Shown in pieces: positions 34,014-42,420 of a stretch of 64,000 nt of DNA. The notes under the pieces are model-generated. The model saw only the letters and a list, made by a program, of their open reading frames with translations. It had not been told where the DNA came from and did no database searches. The stretch is taken from contig NZ_CP114882.2 in assembly GCF_027474525.2 (NCBI RefSeq), positions 1,488,001-1,552,000 of the forward strand. Reading direction: 5' to 3'. The translations under genes and the position numbers were made by a program. Within the stretch, counting starts at the first letter, position 1. Each line of letters starts with the position of its first letter. This DNA is from Flavobacterium lacustre (GTDB lineage: Bacteria; Bacteroidota; Bacteroidia; Flavobacteriales; Flavobacteriaceae).

Positions 34014-34916
34014 ATGATGAGTTCAATATTGAAAACAAATGCTTTAGAAAGCGAAGCGATATACATTTTTAGAGAAGTAATTTCTCAATTTGACAAACCA
34101 GTATTGCTTTTTTCTGGTGGAAAAGATTCGATTACTTTAGTACGCTTAGCGCAAAAAGCATTTTTTCCTGCTAAAATCCCTTTTCCATTGTTGCATGTAG
34201 ACACGGGACATAACTTTCCGGAAACTATTGAATTTAGAGACAAATTAGTTGCTGAATTAGGATTGGAATTAATCGTTCGTAATGTTCAGGATGCTATTGA
34301 CGAAGGTAAGGTAGTTGAAGAATCTGGGAAATATTCCAGCAGAAACAGTTTGCAAACAACTACACTTTTGGATGCCATCGAAGAATTCAAATTTGATGCT
34401 TGTATTGGTGGTGCGCGTCGTGATGAAGAAAAAGCAAGAGCTAAAGAACGTATTTTTTCCGTTCGTGATGATTTTGGTCAATGGGATGAGAAAAACCAAC
34501 GTCCGGAATTATTCGATATTTTAAACGGAAAAATCGAAAATGGTCAAAACGTTCGTGTTTTCCCAATTTCGAACTGGACAGAGCTTGATGTTTGGAGTTA
34601 TATTGAGCAAGAGCAAATCGAAATTCCATCGATTTACTTTTCACACAAACGTAAAGTATTCTTGAGAGACGGTATGATTTGGTCCCATTCACCATTTGTG
34701 TACCAAGAAGAAGATGAAGAAATCGAAGAACGAATTGTTCGTTTTAGAACTGTTGGAGATATGAGCTGTACAGCAGCTGTTGATTCTTATGCGGCAACGA
34801 TTCAAGAGGTGGTTGGCGAAATCAGATCTTCAACTATTTCAGAAAGAGGAGCCAGAATTGATGACAAACGTTCTGAAGCCGCGATGGAGAAAAGAAAACA
34901 ACAAGGGTATTTTTAG
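34014..34916 (+). CDS. cysD: Sulfate adenylyltransferase subunit 2 (small, ATP sulfurylase)
   Basis: Forms APS from ATP and sulfate, with CysN as GTPase partner. At 300 residues it carries the PP-loop SGGKDSITLVRLAQKA, HVDTGHNFPETIEFRD and IGGARRDEEKARAKERIFSV, all typical of CysD. The terminal RGARIDDKRSEAAMEKRKQQ is also conserved. Two adjacent ATG codons (34014 and 34017) are equivalent candidates for the start. Between cysH and cysD is a 61-bp gap with no structure I can identify. Confidence 0.96.
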   Translation: MMSSILKTNALESEAIYIFREVISQFDKPVLLFSGGKDSITLVRLAQKAFFPAKIPFPLLHVDTGHNFPETIEFRDKLVAELGLELIVRNVQDAIDEGKVVEESGKYSSRNSLQTTTLLDAIEEFKFDACIGGARRDEEKARAKERIFSVRDDFGQWDEKNQRPELFDILNGKIENGQNVRVFPISNWTELDVWSYIEQEQIEIPSIYFSHKRKVFLRDGMIWSHSPFVYQEEDEEIEERIVRFRTVGDMSCTAAVDSYAATIQEVVGEIRSSTISERGARIDDKRSEAAMEKRKQQGYF

Positions 34917-34973
34917 AATTTGATTTTAGAAATTAATAAATAAGTATAAAACATAAGAAGTTGACAAGCATAG

Positions 34974-34994
34974 CTTTAAACTTTAAACTCAAAA
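34974..34994 (+). repeat. Heptad tandem repeat before cysN
   Basis: Three 7-nt units, CTTTAAA, CTTTAAA and CTCAAAA, end 5 bp before the cysN ATG. Similar heptads precede metF, rsgA and, on the minus strand, accD and fbaA. Confidence 0.6.
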
Positions 34995-34999
34995 TAAAA

Positions 35000-36244
35000 A
35001 TGGAAGTTTTAAAAATAGCAACAGCAGGAAGTGTAGATGACGGAAAGAGTACCTTAATCGGGAGATTATTATACGATACAAAATCATTGACTACGGATAA
35101 GATTGAAGCAATAGAAAAAAGCAGCAAACAAAAAGGATACGATTACTTAGATTTTTCATTAGCTACCGATGGGTTGGTTGCTGAGAGAGAACAAGGAATT
35201 ACGATTGATGTGGCGCATATTTATTTTTCGACAGCCAAGAAAAGTTACATTATTGCCGATACTCCGGGTCACGTAGAATATACACGTAACATGGTTACGG
35301 GAGCTTCGACTTCGCAGGTTTCGATCATTTTGATTGATGCTCGTAAAGGAGTTATTGAGCAAACTTACAGACACTTTTTTATCAATAATTTATTGAGAGT
35401 AAAAGAAGTGATTGTTGCGGTAAACAAAATGGATTTGGTTGATTATTCGGAAGAAGTTTACAACAAAATCAAAGCTGATTTTCAAGCGTTGAACAGCAAA
35501 AGTTCATTCAAAGAGCAAAACGTAAGTTATATTCCGTTGAGTGCTATTAATGGAGGAAACGTTGCTGATAAATCAGAAAATATGCCTTGGTATACAGGAC
35601 AAACTGTATTAGAGCATTTAGAAGCTTTAGAGCCAGAAGATGTTTTTGAAACAGGAAAAGTGCGTTTCCCGGTTCAAACAGTCATCAGACCAAAAACGGA
35701 AGAGTACCATGATTTTAGAGGATATGCCGGAAAATTATACGGGAACAATATCAAAGTTGGTGATGCGGTAACGGTTCTTCCTTCTTTGACAGAATCTAAA
35801 GTGACTAATATTCACTTTTTTGATCAGCAATTTGATGAAGCGACAGCAGGTTCTTCGATTACTTTGGAACTGGAAAATGATATCAATGTGACAAGAGGCG
35901 ACATGATTGTAAAATCGAATGAGCTTCCTAAAATCGAAAAAGACATCAATACAACGATTTGTTGGATGGACAGCAAAAAATTAGTTGCTGGCACAAAATA
36001 TTTGGTACAACACAATACCAACAGAGTTTTGGCAAAAATTGAAAGCGTGAAAAACGTAATCGCTACAGATTATTCTGGAGTTACACCAGCAACTCAATTG
36101 GCTATAAATGAAATAGGCGAAGTAAATATTAAATTAAGCAAAGCTTTGTATTTTGATGCCTACAATGACAACAAATCAAACGGCGCTTTTATTTTAATTG
36201 ATGCTGCAACCAACACAACTGCTGGAGTTGGATTTATAAACTAA
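35000..36244 (+). CDS. cysN: Sulfate adenylyltransferase subunit 1 (GTPase)
   Basis: The GTP-hydrolysing subunit that drives APS formation by CysD. I place the start at 35000 (MEVLKIATAGSVDDGKST), giving 414 residues. The TTG at 34961 would prepend 13 residues overlapping a heptad repeat. The EF-Tu-like G domain has G1 AGSVDDGKST, G3 ADTPGHVEY and G4 VAVNKMDL. Beta-barrel domains follow. There is no C-terminal APS kinase domain, so it is CysN and not the CysNC fusion, in agreement with the APS reductase encoded upstream. Confidence 0.95.
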   Translation: MEVLKIATAGSVDDGKSTLIGRLLYDTKSLTTDKIEAIEKSSKQKGYDYLDFSLATDGLVAEREQGITIDVAHIYFSTAKKSYIIADTPGHVEYTRNMVTGASTSQVSIILIDARKGVIEQTYRHFFINNLLRVKEVIVAVNKMDLVDYSEEVYNKIKADFQALNSKSSFKEQNVSYIPLSAINGGNVADKSENMPWYTGQTVLEHLEALEPEDVFETGKVRFPVQTVIRPKTEEYHDFRGYAGKLYGNNIKVGDAVTVLPSLTESKVTNIHFFDQQFDEATAGSSITLELENDINVTRGDMIVKSNELPKIEKDINTTICWMDSKKLVAGTKYLVQHNTNRVLAKIESVKNVIATDYSGVTPATQLAINEIGEVNIKLSKALYFDAYNDNKSNGAFILIDAATNTTAGVGFIN

Positions 36245-36273
36245 ATCTAACTTTTGCCAAAAACAACACACAG

Positions 36274-38364
36274 ATGGAAAGTTTTAGAACCGAAATAGAA
36301 AACCCGATTGTCCAAAAAGACATTATCGATTTAGAAAGAAAAATTGCTTTATTCCGTGACGGAAAAATTGATGACGAACGTTTCCGCAGCCTTCGTTTGG
36401 CGAGAGGAGTTTACGGTCAACGTCAGGAAGGCGTACAAATGATTCGTATCAAATTGCCTTTTGGTAAAGTGACCAGCGAACAATTGTTGCGTATTACTAA
36501 AGTTTCTGATGAATATTCAACCGGACGTTTGCACATTACAACGCGCCAGGATATCCAAATTCACTATGTAAGTTTGGACAGAACACCGCAACTTTGGGCT
36601 GAATTAGAGAAAGATGATGTTACTTTGAGAGAAGCTTGTGGAAATACCGTGAGAAACATTACGGCTAGCGAAACAGCAGGAATTGATTCAGAAGAACCTT
36701 TTGATGTGTCGCCTTACGCGCACGCTATGTTTCAGTTTTTCTTGAGAAATCCGGTTTGTCAGGAAATGGGACGTAAATTCAAAATGTCATTTTCGTCTTC
36801 AGATAAAGATACGGCATTGAGTTATTTACACGATTTAGGATTTATTCCAAGAATTGTAAATGGCGAAAGAGGTTTTAAAGTTATGCTAGGTGGAGGATTA
36901 GGTTCTCAACCAAGTCATGCCGAATTATTATCAGAATTTATTCCGGTAAACCAAATTATACCAACAACCGAAGGCGTTTTGAGAATTTTTGACCGCTACG
37001 GCGAAAGAGCAAAGCGTTTGAAAGCACGTATGAAATTCTTAATCAAAGATTTGGGAAGAGACGAGTTTTTAAGATTGGTGGAAGAAGAGAAAAAAGCGTT
37101 GTCTTACCAAACAGTTGAAATAGATACAACAGCTTTTGATGCTGAAATTCCAGCTACTTTATTGGAAGTTCCAAAAGTAGTAATCGAAGATACAGCTGCT
37201 TTCGAAGCTTGGAAAAAATCAAATGTAATCGCGCAAAAACAAGCCGGTTATGTAGCGATTGGAATCAAAGTTTTATTGGGTGATTTTTATACAGATAAAG
37301 CGAGATTATTAGCTGATTTGATCAAAAATTATGCAGCGAATGAATTGCGTTTTTCTTTGAGACAAGACATATTAATTCGTCACGTAAAAGAAGAAAATTT
37401 ACCTTTTTTCTACCAAGAATTAGCCAAATTAGATTTTGTGGCTTTGGGTTACAATACCATTTCAGATATTACAGCTTGTCCGGGAACAGATACTTGTAAT
37501 TTAGGAATTGCAAGCAGCACCGGAATCGCAGTAGAACTGGAAAGAGTTTTAGAAACAGAATATCCACAATACAGCAACAATCAAGAAATCACGATTAAAA
37601 TCAGTGGTTGTATGAATGCTTGTGGACAACATAATATGGCCGAAATTGGTTTTCAGGGAATGTCAATTAATTCAGGAAAATTAGTGGCGCCAGCATTACA
37701 AGTATTATTGGGCGGAGGAAATTTAGGAAATGGAAACGGAAGATTTTCGGATAAAGTAATCAAAATTCCAAGTAGAAGAGGACCTGATGCCTTGAGATTG
37801 ATTTTAAATGATTTTGAAGCAAACGGAAACGGACAATCATTCTTGAATTATTATGATGCCAAAGGCGAAAAATATTTCTACGAATTTTTGAAACCATTAG
37901 CTGATTTGACTAATCTTACCGAAGCTGATTTTGTAGATTGGGGAAATGCAGATAATTACGTAAAAGCAGTTGGAGTAGGAGAATGCGCCGGAGTGGTTAT
38001 TGATTTAGTGGCTACTTTAATCTTTGAAGCCAAAGATAAAATGACTTTCGCACAAGAAGCTTTCGAAGAAGGAAAATGGTCAGATGCAATTTATTTGGCG
38101 TATGCCGGATTTGTAAACGGAGCTAAAGCATTATTGCTTGCAGAAAACCAAAAAACAAATCACCATGCGGGAATCATCGATTTATTTGATACGGTTTTTA
38201 TCGAAAGCAATAAAATCGAGTTGGATTCAACATTCAAAGATTTAGTGTACCAAATTAAAGCGAATGAGCCTTCTGAAGCGTTTGCACAAAAATACATTCA
38301 AGAAGGAATCGCCTTTTTTCAAAATATAGAAAAATACAGAGCAAAAGATTTAGCTGATGCATAA
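36274..38364 (+). CDS. Sulfite (nitrite/sulfite) reductase hemoprotein with C-terminal HEPN-like domain
   Basis: Reduces sulfite to sulfide at a siroheme-4Fe-4S centre. Residues about 1-560 hold the duplicated ferredoxin-like and siroheme domains (FGKVTSEQLLRI, GRLHITTRQDIQIHYV). The four cluster cysteines are in ACPGTDTCNLG and SGCMNACGQHNMAEIGFQG. From about residue 563 there is an added helical region of 134 residues. Its pattern (AIYLAYAGFVNGAKALLLAE, then TNHHAGIIDLFDTVF) resembles HEPN domains, although the RNase-type Arg-x4-6-His motif is not evident. Nitrite reductase is the alternative, but the cys operon setting argues for sulfite. The siroheme genes follow with an 8-bp overlap. Confidence 0.9.
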   Translation: MESFRTEIENPIVQKDIIDLERKIALFRDGKIDDERFRSLRLARGVYGQRQEGVQMIRIKLPFGKVTSEQLLRITKVSDEYSTGRLHITTRQDIQIHYVSLDRTPQLWAELEKDDVTLREACGNTVRNITASETAGIDSEEPFDVSPYAHAMFQFFLRNPVCQEMGRKFKMSFSSSDKDTALSYLHDLGFIPRIVNGERGFKVMLGGGLGSQPSHAELLSEFIPVNQIIPTTEGVLRIFDRYGERAKRLKARMKFLIKDLGRDEFLRLVEEEKKALSYQTVEIDTTAFDAEIPATLLEVPKVVIEDTAAFEAWKKSNVIAQKQAGYVAIGIKVLLGDFYTDKARLLADLIKNYAANELRFSLRQDILIRHVKEENLPFFYQELAKLDFVALGYNTISDITACPGTDTCNLGIASSTGIAVELERVLETEYPQYSNNQEITIKISGCMNACGQHNMAEIGFQGMSINSGKLVAPALQVLLGGGNLGNGNGRFSDKVIKIPSRRGPDALRLILNDFEANGNGQSFLNYYDAKGEKYFYEFLKPLADLTNLTEADFVDWGNADNYVKAVGVGECAGVVIDLVATLIFEAKDKMTFAQEAFEEGKWSDAIYLAYAGFVNGAKALLLAENQKTNHHAGIIDLFDTVFIESNKIELDSTFKDLVYQIKANEPSEAFAQKYIQEGIAFFQNIEKYRAKDLADA

Positions 38365-39133
38365 AACAATTCAACCCAAAGTAACTTTAGTAGGCGCTGG
38401 TCCTGGCGATCCGGATTTGATTACTCTGAAAGGAGTAAAAGCACTTGCTGAAGCAAATGTGGTTTTGTATGATGCTTTGGCCAATGAGGAAATAATGAAT
38501 CATGCACCAAAAACGGCCATAAAAATATTTGTTGGTAAACGAAAAGGATGTCATGAATATACGCAAGACCAAATTAATCAATTGATTGTTGATAATGCGC
38601 TTACGTATGGAAATGTTGTTCGATTGAAAGGTGGCGATCCGTTTATTTTTGGTCGTGGAAGTGAAGAAATTGAATACGCAGAAAGTTTTGGAATCCCTAC
38701 ATTTGTAGTGCCTGGAATTTCATCTTCGATTGCAGTTCCCGCTTATCAAGGAATTTCTTTGACAAAAAGAGGAACTTCCGAAAGTTTTTGGGTAATTACG
38801 GGTACAACATCTGATAGAAAATTGTCAAATGATGTGGCGTTAGCTGCTCAATCATCCGCAACTGTTGTGATTTTGATGGGAATGAGCAAATTATCACAAA
38901 TTGTTTCATTATTCCAAAAAGAATCCAAAGGAGAAACGCCTGTTGCAATTATTCAAAATGGAACCACTGCAAACGAGAAAATTGGAGTTGGAACTATAAA
39001 TAATATTCAAAAAGTTGTTGCCGAAAATAATTTGAGTTCACCAGCAATAATAGTTATTGGAGAAGTTGTTAAAGAAAGCAATAAGTTGAAAGGATTTTAC
39101 GAAGAATTTCTTTCAAACGAAATACGATTATAA
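38357..39133 (+). CDS. cobA: Uroporphyrinogen-III C-methyltransferase (siroheme synthesis)
   Basis: Methylates uroporphyrinogen III twice to precorrin-2, the first committed step to siroheme, which the upstream sulfite reductase needs. The 258 residues carry the family motifs TLVGAGPGDPDLITLKGVKA, VRLKGGDPFIFGRGSEEIEY and VPGISSSIAVPAYQGISLTKR. It overlaps the reductase gene by 8 bp and the next gene by one base, so the three are certainly cotranscribed. It is the single-domain form, not the CysG fusion. The same precursor could in principle feed corrinoid synthesis for MetH, but no other cob genes are here. Confidence 0.95.
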   Translation: MHKTIQPKVTLVGAGPGDPDLITLKGVKALAEANVVLYDALANEEIMNHAPKTAIKIFVGKRKGCHEYTQDQINQLIVDNALTYGNVVRLKGGDPFIFGRGSEEIEYAESFGIPTFVVPGISSSIAVPAYQGISLTKRGTSESFWVITGTTSDRKLSNDVALAAQSSATVVILMGMSKLSQIVSLFQKESKGETPVAIIQNGTTANEKIGVGTINNIQKVVAENNLSSPAIIVIGEVVKESNKLKGFYEEFLSNEIRL

Positions 39134-39714
39134 TGGAAAGAAATGAATTATATCCTGTTTTTTTGAAACTACAAAACCTGAATGTGTTGATTGTAGGCGG
39201 AGGAAACGTGGGTTTAGAAAAATTATCTTTCATGTTGAAATCGAGTCCAAATGCAAATGTTGAGGTCGTGGCGCCCAGGTTTTTACCAGAACTGGAAAGC
39301 TTGGCTGAAAAACATCCTTCGGTACAATTGACCTATAAAAAGTTCAATCGCTGGATGCTTCGCAAACGCCACATGGTAATTGCCTGCACTGATGATTTGA
39401 AAGTAAATAAAAGAGTATTCGACTTGTGTCGAAAAAGACATTTGATTTGTAACATTGCCGATACACCAGATTTGTGTGATTATTATTTGGGCGGAATTGT
39501 AACCAAAGGGAATGTGAAAATTGCTATTTCAACCAACGGAAAATCACCAACAACTGCCAAAAGATTACGGGAATTTTTTGAAGAAATCATTCCGGACGAT
39601 ATTAATAAAATGGTCGAAAACCTAAATGAATATCGCAAAACGCTAAAAGGGAATTTCGAAGAAAAAGTTCAAAAGATGAACGAAATCACCGAAGCATTAA
39701 AAAACAAAGAATAA
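39133..39714 (+). CDS. Precorrin-2 dehydrogenase / sirohydrochlorin ferrochelatase-like (Met8/CysG N-terminal type)
   Basis: A 193-residue protein with an N-terminal NAD-binding fold (LIVGGGNVGLEKLSFML) and a Met8-type middle (VIACTDDLKVNKRVFDLC, ICNIADTPDLCDYYLGGIV). The catalytic Asp of the family lies in the Asn-Ile-Ala-Asp segment. STNGKSPTTAKRLREFFEE is also typical. It oxidises precorrin-2 to sirohydrochlorin, and the bifunctional forms insert iron. Last gene of the tightly packed siroheme set. After it (39715-39827) is an inverted repeat, AGTGATA/TATCACT at about 39734-39749, with no T-run. Confidence 0.9.
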   Translation: MERNELYPVFLKLQNLNVLIVGGGNVGLEKLSFMLKSSPNANVEVVAPRFLPELESLAEKHPSVQLTYKKFNRWMLRKRHMVIACTDDLKVNKRVFDLCRKRHLICNIADTPDLCDYYLGGIVTKGNVKIAISTNGKSPTTAKRLREFFEEIIPDDINKMVENLNEYRKTLKGNFEEKVQKMNEITEALKNKE

Positions 39715-39827
39715 AGACCTAATAGTATAGACGAGTGATATTTATCACTTAATGAAACAAAAATCATTCGTTCATTTGCGGGTAATAAAAGATAAAGCAT
39801 AATTATAAAAGAGTAAAATTAAAAATA

Positions 39828-40883
39828 ATGGTTAAAACAGACATACTTATAATAGGAGCAGGTCCGACTGGATTATTTGCCGTTTTTGAAGCAGGATTAT
39901 TAAAATTAAAATGTCACATTTTGGATGCCTTACCACAACCGGGAGGACAACTTTCAGAATTGTATCCAAAAAAACCAATCTATGATATTCCTGGTTTTCC
40001 AGAAGTATTAGCAGGGGATTTGGTTGACAATTTAATGGAACAAATCAAGCAATTCGAGCCAGGATTTACTCTTGGAGAACGTGCTGAAACTATTGAAAAA
40101 CAAGAAGACGGAACTTTTATAGTAACTTCAAATAAAGGGAAAAAATTCCATGCGCCAGTAATCGCTATTGCCGGTGGATTAGGAAGTTTTGAACCAAGAA
40201 AACCACTTATTGAAGATATTGAGTTTTATGAAAATAAAGGAATCAAATACTTTATCAAAAACCCGGAAAAATTCAGAGACAAAAGAGTAGTAATTGCCGG
40301 AGGTGGTGATTCTGCTTTAGACTGGAGTATTTTCTTGTCTAATGTAGCTTCAGAAGTAACTTTGATTCACCGTAGAAACGAATTTAGAGGCGCTTTAGAT
40401 TCTGTAGAAAAAGTACAAGAATTAAAATCAGCCGGAAAAATCAAAATGATTACTCCTGGAGAAGTCGTAGGAATAAATGGAGCAGAACATATAGAATCTG
40501 TTGTTGTAGCTGATGACAATGGAGCAAAAAGAACCATTGAAACAGATTATTTCATTCCGCTTTTTGGATTAACTCCAAAATTAGGACCTATCGGAGACTG
40601 GGGATTAGAGATTGAAAAAAATGCAATCAAAGTAAATAACGCTTTAGATTATCAAACCAATATTCCGGGAATTTTTGCCATTGGAGACGTAAATACCTAT
40701 CCAGGAAAACTAAAATTGATTCTTTGTGGATTCCACGAAGCGACCATAATGTGCCAGGCAGCCTACCAAATCATCAATCCAGGAAAAAAATATGTACTAA
40801 AATACACAACAGTTTCTGGTGTAGACGGATTTGACGGAACTCGTAAAGAGGCTCCAAAAGCGGTTGTGAAAGCTATCGTATAA
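39828..40883 (+). CDS. Ferredoxin-NADP+ reductase, thioredoxin reductase-like type
   Basis: A 351-residue flavoprotein with an FAD-binding GxGxxG at the N-terminus (LIIGAGPTGLFAVFEAGLL), an NADPH site (VVIAGGGDSALDWSIFLS) and the C-terminal FAD motif (IPGIFAIGDVNTYPGKLKLI). There is no CxxC redox pair, which separates it from thioredoxin reductase and matches the YumC-like ferredoxin-NADP reductases. Placed after the sulfite reductase and siroheme genes, it probably supplies reduced ferredoxin to that enzyme. A gap of 113 bp to the previous gene means a separate promoter is possible, but I see none with a good -7 box. Confidence 0.88.
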   Translation: MVKTDILIIGAGPTGLFAVFEAGLLKLKCHILDALPQPGGQLSELYPKKPIYDIPGFPEVLAGDLVDNLMEQIKQFEPGFTLGERAETIEKQEDGTFIVTSNKGKKFHAPVIAIAGGLGSFEPRKPLIEDIEFYENKGIKYFIKNPEKFRDKRVVIAGGGDSALDWSIFLSNVASEVTLIHRRNEFRGALDSVEKVQELKSAGKIKMITPGEVVGINGAEHIESVVVADDNGAKRTIETDYFIPLFGLTPKLGPIGDWGLEIEKNAIKVNNALDYQTNIPGIFAIGDVNTYPGKLKLILCGFHEATIMCQAAYQIINPGKKYVLKYTTVSGVDGFDGTRKEAPKAVVKAIV

Positions 40884-40912
40884 CAACTTATACTAAAAGT
40901 AATCAAAAAATG

Positions 40913-40942
40913 TAGCGCTAATACTTGCAAGTATTAGCGCTA
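40913..40942. repeat. Perfect 30-bp palindrome between the reductase gene and metH
   Basis: TAGCGCTAATACTTG (40913-40927) is followed without gap by its exact complement CAAGTATTAGCGCTA (40928-40942). It could act as a terminator, but the following sequence (TGTGTTTAC) is not a proper T-run. A promoter-like TTG (40925-40927), a 20-nt spacer and TTACTTTG (40948-40955) overlap the right arm, so an operator is equally possible. Confidence 0.8.
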
Positions 40943-40978
40943 TGTGTTTACTTTGCACTGTTCCTATTTGTATTGAAC

Positions 40979-41094
40979 GTTATCACGAAAGGCGGAGGGA
41001 AAGACCCGATGAAACCTTAGCAACCCTTTACCTTAAAGAAGGTGCTACATTCTACTTTATTCCAAATTCATTTCGGAAACAAAAGATAGATAAC
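40979..41094 (+). promoter_or_regulatory. SAM-I (S-box) riboswitch before metH
   Basis: P1 is GTTATC (40979-40984) with GATAAC (41089-41094). The core reads GAAAGGCGGAGGGAAAGACC, CGATGAAACCTTAGCAACC and GAAGGTGCTACATTCTAC, with the 3' AAAAGATAGATAAC, the same architecture as the copy at 26442. An open frame covering this element on the plus strand is an accident. Confidence 0.93.
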
Positions 41095-41096
41095 AC

Positions 41097-41130
41097 AAGA
41101 ATACTGTCGAAGTATTTCTTAACCCTTTTT
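41097..41130 (+). terminator. Possible riboswitch terminator
   Basis: AAGAATACT (41097-41105) pairs with AGTATTTCTT (41111-41120) with one bulge. A T-run follows after five bases, at 41126-41130. It is well placed as the expression platform of the SAM-I riboswitch but imperfect. Confidence 0.5.
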
Positions 41131-41210
41131 CTGACAACATTTTAATATTTATATGCTGAATTTATTTCAGTATCAGAAGCGAATAATTTGGCATTTTTTT
41201 TGCCGAAAAT

Positions 41211-41280
41211 TTTCCTGCTGTACGCTATATCTTTCATGCCAAACACTGGCATAAAAGGATATCTCTTCCATCAGGGCTAA
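41211..41280 (+). repeat. Structured intergenic repeat, copy B (in the metH leader)
   Basis: Same flanks as copy A at 17004-17082 (5' TTTCCTGCTGTACGC, 3' CCATCAGGGCTAA), with a different apical stem, ATGCCA/TGGCAT. The closing pair is CCTG (41214-41217) with CAGG (41272-41275), whereas copy A has CCAG with CTGG, a compensatory change. It lies between the riboswitch and metH and would be in the metH mRNA leader. Confidence 0.8.
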
Positions 41281-41346
41281 AAGTAAAAATTTGTGATTTT
41301 TTGGTTTGATTTTAATCATCAACACACAACAATTCAAAAATATAAT

Positions 41347-42348
41347 ATGTCAACAATTCAAGAAGCCATCAAAAAAAACATACTCGTACTCGATGGAGCT
41401 ATGGGGACCATGTTGCAACGCTACAATTTCTCGGAAGAAGATTTTCGTGGCGAACGTTTCAAGGATTTTCCACATTCTCTAAAAGGGAATAACGATTTAT
41501 TATCACTTACCCAGCCAGAAGCTATCAAAGCAGTGCATGCCGCTTATTTTGAAGCTGGATCCGATATTGTAGAAACCAATACATTCTCCGGTACCACAAT
41601 CGGAATGGCTGATTATCACTTGGAAGATTTAGTTTACGAACTCAACTACGAATCGGCAAAATTAGCCCGTGAAGTAGCCGATGAATTCACCGCAAAAAAT
41701 CCCGAAAAACCGCGTTTTGTAGCCGGTTCAATCGGACCAACAAACAGAACAGCAAGTATGTCGCCAGATGTAAACGATCCAGGGTACAGAGCCGTAACTT
41801 TTGATGATTTGCGTATTGCATACAAACAACAAGTCGAAGCCTTAATGGACGGTGGTTGCGATTTATTATTGGTAGAAACTATTTTTGACACTTTAAATGC
41901 CAAAGCAGCACTTTTTGCCATCGAAGAAGTCAAAGACGAACGTAATATTGATATTCCAATCATGGTTTCGGGAACCATTACCGATGCTTCAGGAAGAACA
42001 CTTTCCGGGCAAACAGTAGAGGCGTTTTTGGTTTCGGTTTCACATATTCCTTTGTTGAGTGTAGGTTTTAATTGCGCTTTGGGAGCAGATTTATTGAAGC
42101 CTTATTTACAAACTTTGGCACACAATACTTCCTTTAATGTTTCGGCACATCCGAATGCAGGATTGCCAAATGCTTTTGGAGAATACGATGAAACACCAGA
42201 ACAGATGCAGGTATTTATCAAAGAATATTTAGACGATAATTTAATAAATATAATAGGCGGTTGTTGCGGAACAACTCCGGAACACATCAAGTTGATTGCG
42301 GATATTGCAAAGGATTACAAACCGAGAGTTTCAACAGCAACGATGTAG
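41347..42348 (+). CDS. metH: Methionine synthase, homocysteine-binding part (split MetH, N-terminal)
   Basis: The N-terminal domain of cobalamin-dependent methionine synthase encoded as a separate 333-residue protein. Start at 41347 (MSTIQEAIKKNILVLDGAMG); upstream in-frame codons lie in the leader. The zinc ligands that hold homocysteine are a Cys in SVGFNCALGAD and the Cys-Cys pair in IIGGCCGTTPEHI. IFDTLNAKAALFAIEEV is also typical. The folate, cobalamin and activation domains are in the next gene, 72 bp downstream, so the enzyme must assemble from two chains. Controlled by the SAM-I riboswitch at 40979. Confidence 0.94.
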   Translation: MSTIQEAIKKNILVLDGAMGTMLQRYNFSEEDFRGERFKDFPHSLKGNNDLLSLTQPEAIKAVHAAYFEAGSDIVETNTFSGTTIGMADYHLEDLVYELNYESAKLAREVADEFTAKNPEKPRFVAGSIGPTNRTASMSPDVNDPGYRAVTFDDLRIAYKQQVEALMDGGCDLLLVETIFDTLNAKAALFAIEEVKDERNIDIPIMVSGTITDASGRTLSGQTVEAFLVSVSHIPLLSVGFNCALGADLLKPYLQTLAHNTSFNVSAHPNAGLPNAFGEYDETPEQMQVFIKEYLDDNLINIIGGCCGTTPEHIKLIADIAKDYKPRVSTATM

Positions 42349-42420
42349 CAATTTATTGCATCTAAATTACAGCTGTAAATTTATAAGAGATAGATTTTAC
42401 AGCAAAAAAATAAAAATAAA

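Noticed and set aside
34961..34999. TTG start for cysN
   Set aside because: It would translate the heptad repeat; GTPase homologues begin just before the P-loop, matching ATG 35000.
40942..41145. A 67-aa open frame on the plus strand upstream of metH
   Set aside because: It covers the SAM-I riboswitch core and part of the palindrome; the reading frame is accidental.
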